Shown: positions 1 to 7,171 of the stretch, piece by piece
How positions within the stretch are numbered: position 1 is the stretch's first letter
Layout of the letters: every line of letters starts with the position of its first letter
From: UMGS1484 sp045593325
Lineage (GTDB): Bacteria; Bacillota; Clostridia; Oscillospirales; Acutalibacteraceae
DNA length: 18,983 nt
Assembly (NCBI GenBank): GCA_045593325.1
Contig: JAZNWL010000022.1
Coordinates: 1 to 18,983, forward strand
Direction of reading: 5' to 3'
Position numbers and translations under genes: made by a program
The notes under the pieces: generated by a model
Told to the model about the DNA's origin: nothing
Databases searched by the model: none
Seen by the model: the letters and a program-made list of their open reading frames with translations, nothing else

Positions 1-348
1 TTCCCCAAAGCCATCATATAATTGCTGTTCTGAAATATCCCCACAAGTATATTTATGTAATTGAGCTGATGTTGTTCCCTGCACTTCAAATGTTGCAGAA
101 TTAACATCATTGTGCCTTATTGTTATTCTTACCAGTACATTGCTCACCTTATAAGCAGTAGCATCCACCATCGGTTCTGCTTGCCCGCCAATGGGCGAAA
201 CTATATCGGTTGCGGTAACCGTTCCTATGGTTGTTGCCGCCAATGAAATGCCGGGGCCAAGGAAAGAATGCCCTGCGGGGGTGTACACCAAAATCATACA
301 CAAGAGAACAAGAAAGGTTTTGCGAATTTTAGTTTTCGCGGTTGCCAT
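1..348 (-). CDS. Secreted protein of unknown function, N-terminal part (runs off the left edge)
   Basis: An open frame of 116 codons runs from an ATG at 348-346 to the window edge without a stop. The start follows a good ribosome site, AAGGAGATGATTTCT then ATG. The N-terminus reads MATAKTKIRKTFLVLLCMIL: a positively charged stretch, then a hydrophobic core, then residues ending near SLAATT. That is a Sec signal peptide with a likely cut around residues 38-40. The mature part (IGTVTATDIVSPIGG, then VSNVLVRITIRHND) is rich in beta-formers and resembles an extracellular beta-sandwich or adhesin-like module, but I recognise no family. A sigma-A promoter lies at 395-423, and the gene stands alone behind the terminator at 541-577. 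The open frame, signal peptide and ribosome site are seen directly; surface location is inferred. Confidence 0.75.
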   Translation of the reverse strand, partial: MATAKTKIRKTFLVLLCMILVYTPAGHSFLGPGISLAATTIGTVTATDIVSPIGGQAEPMVDATAYKVSNVLVRITIRHNDVNSATFEVQGTTSAQLHKYTCGDISEQQLYDGFGE

Positions 349-394
349 AGAAATCATCTCCTTGTTAAAATTCATCACCCTTGGGTGTACTTAT

Positions 395-423
395 ATTACA
401 TGTCACAGAAATATATTTGTCAA
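395..423 (-). promoter_or_regulatory. Sigma-A promoter of the partial secreted-protein gene
   Basis: On the minus strand a perfect -35 TTGACA (423-418) is followed by a 17-base spacer and a -10 TGTAAT (400-395). This gives a leader of about 40 bases before the ATG at 348. The leader contains a short CACCC/GGGTG inverted repeat around 377-388. Confidence 0.6.
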
Positions 424-540
424 TCGGTGTATTGAACAATAATTCCTGCCTTTCTTTATCAAAATCAACAAATCAATTGTTCTTCTATCTATTAAACACA
501 CAAAGAGGCAAAATATCTCACCAAAAGTGAAAATTTTTAC

Positions 541-577
541 AAAAAACCGTGTTGCTATGATGGCAACTCGGTTTTTC
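541..577 (-). terminator. Terminator downstream of the esterase operon (bidirectional)
   Basis: Arms AAACCGTGTTGC (544-555) and GCAACTCGGTTT (563-574) pair with a single T-T mismatch around a 7-base loop. On the minus strand the stem is followed by a T-rich run. It lies about 110 bases past the esterase stop. The plus strand also ends in T residues, so it could work both ways. Confidence 0.75.
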
Positions 578-687
578 TCGCAAATCCTGCTTTTTCTTTG
601 GTATGTTCTTTGTTAATAGGTTCCGTTTTTCTGGGTTTATTGTTAATGGTTAAGCGGTTATATAAGTTCAGGGTTCCGCTTTCCTTT

Positions 688-1854
688 TTATAAAATTTCC
701 CCTGTGGAGGTGTCTGTAGGAGTTTCCTCCGCGGGGGGATTTTCGGGTTGGTCAACAGGGGGGGCGGTGGGGGTTACCACCGTTTCCGGCGGAGAAAGAA
801 CGGGCTCCCTTTGAGGGAACCCGTTGATTTTTCCTACGGCATATTTCAAAATTTCCAGAGCATCTTTGGCATTGATCGCCTCATCCAGATTCACGTCTGC
901 CCGCTCTTGTTGAGCAGCGGTCAACTGGGTTTTGTTCACGGCGAAATTCAACACTTGCAAAGCATCCTTGGCATCAATGCTGTTATCTTCATTCACATCC
1001 CCTTGCTCCCATTGGGGTTGCTGAGGTTCTTGGGGTTCCTGAGGTTGTTGAGGCTCTTGTTCTTCCGCCTTGCGGGACTGGCTGAACAACCAGGTAACCT
1101 GGTCGGGCATATTAAAAGCACGGGACCAACAACTGTGGCTCAAATTGGTAAACTCTCTATAAGTAATGTTGCCCCCTACCTTTTCCAAGGCTTCCACCAT
1201 AGCACGAGTTCCGCTAACCGGCACAATGGGGTCATCGGCACTGTGATAGGTGCGAATGGCAACGTCCGCCATATTTGCCGCCTTGGTAGGGTCACCCCCG
1301 CCGCACACGGGAATGGCAGCCGCAAAGGTATCGGGATACCGCGCCAACAAATCCCAAACGGCATACCCGCCCATGGAGAGTCCTCCCAGATAAAGGCGGT
1401 TTTCGTCCACTTTATATTGGGATTTCACCGATTCCAGCAATTCCATTGCCGCGGCAAGATAAGTGCTGAGAGCCACTTCATCGGCATTGTAAGTTCCTTG
1501 GGCAAAGGGAACGTTCACCCACTGGTACCCCACTTCACATTGGGGAACCAGAACAATGGCATCCGTCCCTTTTTGAGATATGATTTTCCTTACAAGTTCC
1601 ATGCCAGTGGAGGTTTGGGCAACGTTATCCGAGCCACATTCACCCACCCCATGAAAATGCATATATACCGCAAAGCCGTTTTCGGGAGCATCAGTGGTGG
1701 GAGCATAGATCCGATAGGGCAAAACCGTTTCATTGGAAGCGGTGAAAGTTCTTCCCACCATGCCCAGCACGGTGTCCTCCGCCATAACAGGCAGTATCAT
1801 GCTTGTTACCGCCAATAAAATACTTAAAAGAATTACCAAGCCTTTTCTCATCAT
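688..1854 (-). CDS. Secreted CE1-like carbohydrate esterase with a type I dockerin
   Basis: A 388-residue exported alpha/beta-hydrolase. Residues 1-25 form a signal peptide ending VMA. The hydrolase domain (about 30-260) has HFHGVGE near 67-72, the nucleophile elbow GLSMGG (Ser160), a likely acid Asp207/208 in SADDPIVP and a likely base His240 in LSHSCW. This layout is typical of feruloyl/acetyl-xylan esterases and PHB-depolymerase-like enzymes. A Pro/Gln/Glu linker (262-284) leads to two dockerin repeats: DVNEDNSIDAKDAL (286-299) and DVNLDEAINAKDAL (320-333), each with the calcium-loop pattern. Dockerins bind cohesins, so the enzyme probably docks on a cellulosome-like scaffold or cell-surface cohesin. 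A Pro/Thr-rich tail (344-388) follows the dockerin, which is unusual because dockerins often end the chain. The start lies 10 bases after the upstream gene, with GAGGGA overlapping that gene's stop, so the two are co-transcribed. The exact ester substrate cannot be read from the sequence. Confidence 0.88.
   Translation of the reverse strand: MMRKGLVILLSILLAVTSMILPVMAEDTVLGMVGRTFTASNETVLPYRIYAPTTDAPENGFAVYMHFHGVGECGSDNVAQTSTGMELVRKIISQKGTDAIVLVPQCEVGYQWVNVPFAQGTYNADEVALSTYLAAAMELLESVKSQYKVDENRLYLGGLSMGGYAVWDLLARYPDTFAAAIPVCGGGDPTKAANMADVAIRTYHSADDPIVPVSGTRAMVEALEKVGGNITYREFTNLSHSCWSRAFNMPDQVTWLFSQSRKAEEQEPQQPQEPQEPQQPQWEQGDVNEDNSIDAKDALQVLNFAVNKTQLTAAQQERADVNLDEAINAKDALEILKYAVGKINGFPQREPVLSPPETVVTPTAPPVDQPENPPAEETPTDTSTGEIL
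1016..1068 (-). repeat. Low-complexity Pro-Gln-Glu linker repeat in the esterase gene
   Basis: On the minus strand, short CAACC/CAGGA/ACCCC-type units recur and encode alternating QP, QEP and QQP. This is the flexible linker between the catalytic domain and the dockerin. Such repeats are prone to slippage, so length may vary between strains. Confidence 0.55.
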
Positions 1855-1864
1855 AATTATCCCT

Positions 1865-2503
1865 CTACTTTCCCGATTCTTCCACCAGAACTTTTAACAG
1901 TTCTGCGGCGTGTTCTGCCCGTTTCAGGGCATCTTCATCCCCGTGGGCAGCGGTGCCCGCCACCTTGCGGATACAAAAATATAAATTTTCCGGCAACTTA
2001 CTGTCCTTCATGGTTTCCTGCAAAGGGCTCCCCTTCCAGTTCCAGGCGGTGCCGTCTTTGTCAGGCAAAAAGTCGTAGGTTTCAAAAAGCTGCATATTAT
2101 CTTCGGTCATCAACCGTTTATAACCGTATTCATCCACCACGTATAAAACGTAATCGGCGCTGGAGATCATCACCATGAGTTTTTGGGAATTGGCATAGGC
2201 GGCATTTTGGGGATTGGTGCCGTCGGAATCATAGGACACGTTATACACCCCAAACAAAGGTTCCCCGTCCCCGTTTAAATCGGAACTACGTTTGGTCAGT
2301 TCCAGTTCCAATGCCAAAGAGGTATTCTCCATCACCGTGCGGTCGCAATACAACACCGCCGATTGGTCGTAGTTGGGCTTGGTGGCGCATTGGGTCACCG
2401 ACACCCCAACCGTAATCACCAAAAACAAAGCAATGATGGTATGCCATTTATAATGATACCAATAATTCTCCCAGAATTTCTTGAAATTGGATTTTTCAGC
2501 CAT
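1865..2503 (-). CDS. Membrane-anchored extracytoplasmic protein of unknown function
   Basis: A 212-residue protein starting MAEKSNFKKFWENYWYHYKW, followed by one hydrophobic segment (about 22-39, IIALFLVITVGVSV) and a roughly 170-residue outside domain. The aromatic-rich N-terminus before the single membrane segment is common in small Clostridia proteins annotated as hypothetical. A Cys follows the helix, but VTQC is a poor lipobox, so I favour an uncleaved signal anchor. I chose the ATG at 2503 because AAAGGGA sits about 10 bases upstream; the GTG at 2512 is only about one base from that site. It is the first gene of an operon with the dockerin esterase, driven by the promoter at 2527-2555. 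The function is unknown. Confidence 0.75.
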   Translation of the reverse strand: MAEKSNFKKFWENYWYHYKWHTIIALFLVITVGVSVTQCATKPNYDQSAVLYCDRTVMENTSLALELELTKRSSDLNGDGEPLFGVYNVSYDSDGTNPQNAAYANSQKLMVMISSADYVLYVVDEYGYKRLMTEDNMQLFETYDFLPDKDGTAWNWKGSPLQETMKDSKLPENLYFCIRKVAGTAAHGDEDALKRAEHAAELLKVLVEESGK

Positions 2504-2526
2504 ACTTGTCACATCCCTTTGGAAAA

Positions 2527-2555
2527 ACTATATCATAAAGTGATAAATTTTACAA
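2527..2555 (-). promoter_or_regulatory. Sigma-A promoter of the membrane protein/esterase operon
   Basis: On the minus strand, -35 TTGTAA (2555-2550), a 17-base spacer and -10 TATAGT (2532-2527), with an extended -10 TG (TGATATAGT). It sits back to back with the rightward promoter at 2576-2604; the two -35 boxes are 20 bases apart. Confidence 0.7.
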
Positions 2556-2575
2556 TCATTTAAGAGAATTATCCC

Positions 2576-2604
2576 TTGAAAAATCAGCAGGTTTATTGTA
2601 TCAT
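2576..2604 (+). promoter_or_regulatory. Sigma-A promoter of the small protein gene at 2638
   Basis: -35 TTGAAA (2576-2581), 17-base spacer, -10 TATCAT (2599-2604). A 7-base inverted repeat CCTTGAA (2574-2580)/TTCAAGG (2606-2612) brackets the promoter core, which may be chance. Confidence 0.65.
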
Positions 2605-2637
2605 GTTCAAGGAATCTATTGAAGGAGGAGTTCACTT

Positions 2638-2895
2638 ATGAATGACGAATTAACTTTACACGATATTGACATTGCGGATTTTATTAAAACTCTCGACTCC
2701 TGCAAAGGAGAAGTTTACTTGGAAACTTCCGAAGGGGACGTTCTGAATCTTCGCTCCAAACTCTGCCAGATGATGGGCATTGCCAACATCCTGAAAGGGG
2801 CTGTGATTTCCGAAGCCACCATTCGTTGCACTCAAAAAGAAGATGAAGAACTTCTTTTCCGTTTTAATTTGTTTAAAGAAATTCCTAATGCATAA
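2638..2895 (+). CDS. Small conserved Clostridia protein of unknown function
   Basis: An 85-residue acidic protein, MNDELTLHDIDIADFIKTLD to the end LFRFNLFKEIPNA. The start has an excellent ribosome site (GGAGGAG, 8 bases upstream). The body (CKGEVYLETSEGDVLNLRSK, then MMGIANILKGAVISEATIRC) is typical of a small cytoplasmic alpha/beta protein. I recall a family of this pattern in Clostridia that databases sometimes label poly(A) polymerase, but nothing here resembles a nucleotidyltransferase, so I do not assign that role. It is transcribed alone from 2576-2604 and ends in the 17-bp terminator at 2894-2932, which begins inside its stop codon. Confidence 0.8.
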   Translation: MNDELTLHDIDIADFIKTLDSCKGEVYLETSEGDVLNLRSKLCQMMGIANILKGAVISEATIRCTQKEDEELLFRFNLFKEIPNA

Positions 2896-2932
2896 AAAAT
2901 GCCTTGCAACCCCATGTTGCAAGGCATTTTTT
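2894..2932. terminator. Shared bidirectional terminator of two convergent genes
   Basis: A perfect 17-base-pair stem (2894-2910 with 2916-2932) has the 5-base loop CCCAT. A-rich and T-rich flanks make it work on both strands. It overlaps the TAA of the rightward gene (2893-2895) and the TAA of the leftward gene (2933-2931), so the two convergent genes end in the same hairpin. Confidence 0.92.
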
Positions 2933-3218
2933 AGTCCTGATTTTGCCGTTTGGACAATTCCAACTTTATTTTTTTCAAAGTTGCCAGTTCCTGGTCCAAT
3001 TCACAGCAAAGGGTAGAAAGCAGTTCTTTGGAACCGTCTTCCTCTTTACAACTGTCATAATAACAACGGCCCAGGGTCTCGTAAGCCTTTGCCACTTTGT
3101 TTTTTTGTTTTTGCACCGCAAACCGCATTTTTTGCACTTCCACGGTTTTCTCGGTTTTTTTGGCGGCAATTTCCAAAACGTCCTTGGCGGTGGACACGGT
3201 ATCATCCCAAAAACTCAC
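2931..3218 (-). CDS. Small coiled-coil protein of unknown function
   Basis: A 95-residue, highly charged helical protein. It opens MSFWDDTVSTAKDVLEIAAK and continues with heptad-like Lys/Glu stretches (about 15-50 and 68-90), suggesting a coiled coil. Two cysteines (LCCELD) sit near residue 71. Similar short proteins in Clostridia begin MSFFDK or MSFWDD and sometimes carry a C-terminal zinc ribbon; none is present here. The start is a GTG at 3218-3216, chosen because AAGGAG lies 8 bases upstream and the reading MSFWDD fits the family. It has its own strong promoter (3241-3269) and the shared terminator at 2894-2932. The function is not known. Confidence 0.78.
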   Translation of the reverse strand: MSFWDDTVSTAKDVLEIAAKKTEKTVEVQKMRFAVQKQKNKVAKAYETLGRCYYDSCKEEDGSKELLSTLCCELDQELATLKKIKLELSKRQNQD

Positions 3219-3240
3219 AGTATCATCTCCTTATATTTTT

Positions 3241-3269
3241 AGTATACTGTAGTTTTCCCAAAAAGTCAA
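3241..3269 (-). promoter_or_regulatory. Strong sigma-A promoter of the coiled-coil protein gene
   Basis: On the minus strand, -35 TTGACT (3269-3264), 17-base spacer, -10 TATACT (3246-3241). Transcription would start about 15 bases before the GTG, close to the ribosome site. Confidence 0.72.
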
Positions 3270-3306
3270 TGATTTGCCCGCTCCGCAAAATTGTTGCTTT
3301 ATGCGT

Positions 3307-4260
3307 TCATGCGCCATTATCGTAAGTCTGAACGTTACACCCTTTGTAATACCACTTTAAAATCTCCTTGTAATCACTTCCCTGCTGTGCCATGGTATTG
3401 GCGCCAAACTGGCTCATTCCCACCAAATGACCGTAGCCCCGCACCACAAAGGTCACCTGGTCCCCCTCTATTTCCACGTCAAAATTGGCAGACCGCAGGG
3501 AAAAAGCAGAACGAAGTTCACTCCCTGTAAATTCCTTGCCGAACAACACCGCCTTGATTACGGTTCCGCTGTCGGAACGGGTAATTTCTCCCAGCGCCTG
3601 TTCCCACTGAACCTCTCCCGACAGGGAAAGCCCTTGTAAAAACTCGGTTTTGGAAACCGTTTTCCGGGAAATATAACCGCCTCCCAGCACGTCTCCCACA
3701 CTTTCCACAGCAGTGAGATAGGGCACCTCACTGCCCCAAACGGTTTTTGCCGACTCGGTTCGCCCGGCAGACAACGCATGATACACCGTAAGGGCAGGTT
3801 CCCCCTGATAGGTCACCAACTCCCCTGCCACTTGGGAAACCAGTTCTTCCAGCCGTTTTTCATAGTCATCTGCCTGTTCTCCCCATTTGGCACGGGCTAC
3901 TTCTTTTGTAATAAATGCCTGGTCGGTGGCGCTGTCGTCAGAAATGGGTTGATTTTTCCCTTGCGTTCCCCGATGAACGTACAAAGTGTGTGCCGCAACG
4001 CATTGGGCTTTCAAGGCCTCATCTTCATAACTCATAGGCATTTCCGCCGCCACCACCCCGAATAAATACTCCTCCAGGGAATACTCTTCCACCTGTTCCG
4101 TGTGGGTGCGAAACACCTGCACCACTTCCTCTGAGGATTCCTGCACCTGCTGGGTTGATTGAGAAACTACTTGCTCCCTTTGTCCCAAAAAGGCGGTTGC
4201 AGGCAATAAAATCATAGCCACCAACACCACAAGGCCGAAAATAATATGTCCTTTTGCCAT
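3307..4260 (-). CDS. spoIID: Stage II sporulation protein D (peptidoglycan lytic transglycosylase)
   Basis: A 317-residue membrane-anchored SpoIID. SpoIID acts with SpoIIM and SpoIIP in the mother cell, cutting glycan strands so that engulfment of the forespore can proceed. The N-terminal anchor is residues 6-24 (IIFGLVVLVAMILLPAT), followed by a Gln/Glu-rich linker. The catalytic domain starts near 58 with YSLEEYLFGVVAAEMP, where Glu73 is the expected general acid. The family blocks YHALSAGRTESAKTVWG (160-176) and GYGHLVGMSQFGA (275-287) follow. The length is close to that of family members. The ATG follows GGAAGGGATATT, a usable ribosome site. It stands alone; I see no sigma-E promoter I would defend and no strong terminator. 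It is convincing evidence that the organism belongs to a spore-forming lineage. Confidence 0.92.
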   Translation of the reverse strand: MAKGHIIFGLVVLVAMILLPATAFLGQREQVVSQSTQQVQESSEEVVQVFRTHTEQVEEYSLEEYLFGVVAAEMPMSYEDEALKAQCVAAHTLYVHRGTQGKNQPISDDSATDQAFITKEVARAKWGEQADDYEKRLEELVSQVAGELVTYQGEPALTVYHALSAGRTESAKTVWGSEVPYLTAVESVGDVLGGGYISRKTVSKTEFLQGLSLSGEVQWEQALGEITRSDSGTVIKAVLFGKEFTGSELRSAFSLRSANFDVEIEGDQVTFVVRGYGHLVGMSQFGANTMAQQGSDYKEILKWYYKGCNVQTYDNGA

Positions 4261-4310
4261 AATATCCCTTCCTTTTCTTTTAAAAAACCATTGATTTTTC
4301 TTGGAAAATG

Positions 4311-4339
4311 TTGACTTTACCCCTTACATATTGTAGAAT
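4311..4339 (+). promoter_or_regulatory. Sigma-A promoter of the citrate synthase operon
   Basis: -35 TTGACT (4311-4316), 17-base spacer, -10 TAGAAT (4334-4339). The leader of about 50 bases contains a small stem AAGGGG (4355-4360)/CCCCTT (4367-4372) just before the ribosome site AAAGGA. Confidence 0.72.
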
Positions 4340-4395
4340 AACATATTAGTTTATAAGGGGTATTGTCCCCTTTCATCGCAGAAAGGAAACCGTAT

Positions 4396-5760
4396 ATGCA
4401 AACCTACCAATCGAAAATTTCCATGCAATCCTTGTCCAATTTATGCGAGGAATACAAAAAAAATAACTATATTGAAGCCGCTGATTTTAAAAAGTACGAT
4501 GTAAAACGGGGCCTGCGTAACGCCGACGGTTCGGGGGTTATGGCAGGGCTGACCCATATTTGCAACGTTCACGGTTACGTGCACAGTGACGGGGAACGGG
4601 TTCCCGACGAAGGTCGCCTGACCTATCGGGGCATCAATATTCAGGATATCATCAAGGGCAGAGATGAAGGCGGTCGCTTCGGCTTTGAAGAAGTGGCATG
4701 GCTTTTGCTGTTCGGGGAACTGCCCAATGCAGAAAAATTAAAAGGCTTCCAGGAAATTCTGGGAGAATGCCGGGAACTGCCCGAATTTTTTGCAGAAGAT
4801 ATGATCTTAAAATCCCCCTCCCGCCATATCATGAATAAAATGGCGCGGTCTGTTTTGGCGTTGTATTCTTACGACTACGACCCCGACAACACCTCTATCC
4901 CCAACATTCTTCGTCAATCCATCGAACTGATTGCCCAGTTGCCCACCATTATGTCCTATGCCTATCAGGTAAAGCGCCGTCAGTACGATCATCAAAGTAT
5001 GTTTTTCCATCCCATTAACCCGGCTTATTCCACAGCGGAATCCATTTTGTCATCCATTCGGGCAGACCGGGAGTTTACCGACGAAGAAGCAAAACTTTTA
5101 GACCTTTGCATGATCTTACATGCTGACCACGGCGGTGGGAACAACTCCACCTTTACCTGCCGTGTACTGTCCAGTTCGGGAACCGACACCTACTCTGCCA
5201 TTGCCGCCGCCATCGGCTCTTTGAAAGGGCCTTTGCACGGGGGCGCCAACGCCAAATGTGTGGAAATGCTGGACCAATTAAAAGCGGGCATTAAAGACCC
5301 CAACGACGACGACGAAGTCAAAGCCTTCTTGAAGAAAATTATGCTGAAAGAAGAAGGGGACGGTTCGGGGAAAATTTACGGTATGGGTCATGCTATTTAT
5401 ACCCTGTCCGACCCCCGCGCCGTGATCTTACGGGAACACGCTCGGGATCTTACTCACCGTAAAGGTCTGGGTCGGGATTTCACCATTATGGAACAGGTGG
5501 AACGGCTGGCTCCCATTGTATTTAAAGAAGTCAAAAAAATCGACAAACCCATTTGCGCCAATGTGGACTGCTATTCCGGGTTGGTTTACCGGGCATTGGG
5601 AATCCCCGATGATTTATTTACCCCCATTTTCGCCGTTTCCCGTATTGCGGGTTGGTGCGCTCATCGGGTGGAAGAACTCATGTCCGGCGGGAAGATCATT
5701 CGCCCCGCTTACCGGGCTGTGCAACCCCGCACCCCCTATACCGATCTTAACGACCGTTAG
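4396..5760 (+). CDS. Citrate synthase
   Basis: A 454-residue citrate/2-methylcitrate synthase family protein that condenses acetyl-CoA with oxaloacetate. The three catalytic residues are recognisable: His281 in GPLHGGAN, His332 in GMGHAIYTLSDPR and Asp391 in NVDCYSG. The conserved LHADHGGGNNSTFTCR block (241-256) and a basic C-terminal segment are also present. An insertion of about ten residues between the two catalytic His motifs (DPNDDDEV onwards) matches the longer clostridial type rather than the E. coli type. I start it at ATG 4396, seven bases after AAAGGAAA, and reject the TTG at 4363. It leads a likely operon with the membrane protein 30 bases downstream. In an anaerobe it most likely feeds an incomplete TCA pathway towards 2-oxoglutarate and glutamate; a 2-methylcitrate role cannot be excluded. 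Confidence 0.93.
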   Translation: MQTYQSKISMQSLSNLCEEYKKNNYIEAADFKKYDVKRGLRNADGSGVMAGLTHICNVHGYVHSDGERVPDEGRLTYRGINIQDIIKGRDEGGRFGFEEVAWLLLFGELPNAEKLKGFQEILGECRELPEFFAEDMILKSPSRHIMNKMARSVLALYSYDYDPDNTSIPNILRQSIELIAQLPTIMSYAYQVKRRQYDHQSMFFHPINPAYSTAESILSSIRADREFTDEEAKLLDLCMILHADHGGGNNSTFTCRVLSSSGTDTYSAIAAAIGSLKGPLHGGANAKCVEMLDQLKAGIKDPNDDDEVKAFLKKIMLKEEGDGSGKIYGMGHAIYTLSDPRAVILREHARDLTHRKGLGRDFTIMEQVERLAPIVFKEVKKIDKPICANVDCYSGLVYRALGIPDDLFTPIFAVSRIAGWCAHRVEELMSGGKIIRPAYRAVQPRTPYTDLNDR

Positions 5761-5789
5761 GATAGAACGGTACATCCAAAGGAGTTTTG

Positions 5790-6560
5790 ATGATGTTCAA
5801 ACGTATTTATTCCTATATCGTATTTGTTCTGGTAGCGGTTGCCGCAGGGCTTCGCACCTGGCAACTGTCTGCCGCCATTGACCAAAGCGGATTTTATTTT
5901 CCCCAATATGAAACCCTGTGCAATATCCTGGGATACGTCTTTTTGGGCATTGTGGTTGTTCTTATCTTGTTGGGGCGGTACCTGTTGAAACCCAAAGCCC
6001 CTGTGGAATTTCCCAAAAAGAATCCCCTGCTGGGTTCGGCTTGTGTGCTGTTGACCCTGGCTTGTGTGCTTCAAGGGGTGTCAGACTATTCCTCTGCTCA
6101 AACCGACGTCATGGGGCTTTTTGGCTTTATCGCCTGTTTTGCCACCGCTTTGAGTTACGGAATCATCGGTATCAGCCTGTTGCAAGGAAAAACCGTTTCC
6201 TTTGGTGCCGCCGTGTTGCCGGTGGTCAGCCAGTTGGGGTATTTGATTCTCCAATACGCCAACTTTAACGGTATTGCCCAAATCAGCGAAAACATCATCT
6301 TTATTTTATTCATTTGCTCTTTCCTGGCATTGGTGATGTCTCAATGCCGTTTGCTCAGCGGGGTGGATTCCCCCAAAGGGTTGGCATTCGGCTACGGCAC
6401 TGCCGCCGCCACCGCCTTGTTCGGCATTTGTGTGTCAGTTCCCCATTGGATCATGGGCCAAAACCAATTTCCCATTTCTTTCATGGGCTTCGGTGCAGGG
6501 ATCTACGCCTTGGTAGTCTTATATCAACTGCCTTATTTTCAAGAGAAAGCAGATGTATAA
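5790..6560 (+). CDS. Polytopic membrane protein of unknown function
   Basis: A 256-residue, very hydrophobic protein with about eight predicted membrane helices, near residues 8-24, 45-66, 80-98, 106-128, 138-156, 163-183, 197-215 and 228-246. Only short loops join them, including GRYLLKPKAPVEFPKKNP. I recognise no transport, enzyme or receptor motif. Two ATGs (5790 and 5793) follow AAAGGAG; the second has the better spacing, and a TTG at 5787 is less likely. It starts about 30 bases after citrate synthase and ends 3 bases before the SGNH hydrolase, so all three are probably co-transcribed. A role in modifying or exporting an acylated cell-envelope molecule with the neighbouring esterase is conceivable but is inference only. 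Confidence 0.75.
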   Translation: MMFKRIYSYIVFVLVAVAAGLRTWQLSAAIDQSGFYFPQYETLCNILGYVFLGIVVVLILLGRYLLKPKAPVEFPKKNPLLGSACVLLTLACVLQGVSDYSSAQTDVMGLFGFIACFATALSYGIIGISLLQGKTVSFGAAVLPVVSQLGYLILQYANFNGIAQISENIIFILFICSFLALVMSQCRLLSGVDSPKGLAFGYGTAAATALFGICVSVPHWIMGQNQFPISFMGFGAGIYALVVLYQLPYFQEKADV

Positions 6561-6563
6561 ATC

Positions 6564-7109
6564 ATGAAAAAAATTCTGTTGCTGGGGGACTCGATTCGCC
6601 TGAACTATGCCCCCTACGTATACCGCAAATTGGGGGACAAAGCCGAAATCGTCTGGCCGGAAGATAACTGCCGATTTGCCAAATACACCCTTCATGAATT
6701 GCCCGGCTGGTTGAAAACCTACGGCACCCCTGATATTGTTCACTGGAACAACGGCTTGTGGGATCTTCACCACTACAACGGGCGGGAACCTTTAACCGAT
6801 TTAACCGAATACGTGCGGGATCTGGAAAAGGTTGCCAATATCCTGAAAGCCACAGGAGCGCAGGTCATCTTTGCCACCTGTACCACCGCTTCTCCCCAAA
6901 ACCCCGAGTGGAACAATGAAGAAGTTTCCACCTACAATGCCGCGGCAGTGCGCCTGATGGAACGGCTTTCCATTCCCGTGAACAACCTGCACAGCGTAAC
7001 CAAAGGCCATGAAGACCTTTGCATTTGTGATGACCTGATCCACCTGACCCCGCAAGGCATTAAATTGGTGGGGGAAAAGGTGGTTGAGACCTTAGAAAAA
7101 CTCATATAA
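6564..7109 (+). CDS. Cytoplasmic SGNH/GDSL-type hydrolase
   Basis: A 181-residue SGNH-fold hydrolase without signal peptide. The block I motif is LLLGDSI with Ser10 as nucleophile, the Asn motif is HWNNGLWD (60-67), and the catalytic pair is Asp157/His160 in CDDLIHLTPQG. This is the layout of small GDSL esterases, lysophospholipases and carbohydrate acetylesterases. WNNGLWDL in place of the usual GxND suggests an SGNH subgroup seen in Clostridia. It starts with MKKILLLGD three bases after the stop of the membrane protein and has only a weak AGAGAAAG ribosome site, so translation is probably coupled. The substrate is unknown; intracellular removal of an acyl group from a sugar is the most likely class. 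Confidence 0.82.
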   Translation: MKKILLLGDSIRLNYAPYVYRKLGDKAEIVWPEDNCRFAKYTLHELPGWLKTYGTPDIVHWNNGLWDLHHYNGREPLTDLTEYVRDLEKVANILKATGAQVIFATCTTASPQNPEWNNEEVSTYNAAAVRLMERLSIPVNNLHSVTKGHEDLCICDDLIHLTPQGIKLVGEKVVETLEKLI

Positions 7110-7171
7110 AATTCAAAAAGTTGGTTAAACTTGATGGATTTGGTGTAAAATAAATTGTAATATCGGTAAAA

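Larger units (their letters stand above)
349..687. other. Intergenic stretch between the secreted-protein gene and the esterase gene
   Basis: About 340 bases without a gene. It holds the promoter of the leftmost gene (395-423) and a bidirectional terminator (541-577). The AT-rich remainder (424-540 and 578-687) shows no RNA gene or convincing reading frame. Confidence 0.6.

Noticed and set aside
524..541. Second Rex-like sequence, AAGTGAAAATTTTTACAA
   Set aside because: It has three mismatches to the consensus, a broken palindrome, and lies in AT-rich DNA next to a terminator, about 175 bases from any start.
748..1818. Plus-strand frame of 356 codons opposite the esterase
   Set aside because: It has no ribosome site or recognisable motif; the esterase with dockerin explains the region.
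2574..2612. CCTTGAA/TTCAAGG inverted repeat around a promoter as operator
   Set aside because: The 7-base arms are 25 bases apart and include the -35 itself; chance is a sufficient explanation.
2638..2895. Poly(A) polymerase label for the 85-residue protein
   Set aside because: It is far too short and has no nucleotidyltransferase motif; the label is probably a propagated database name.
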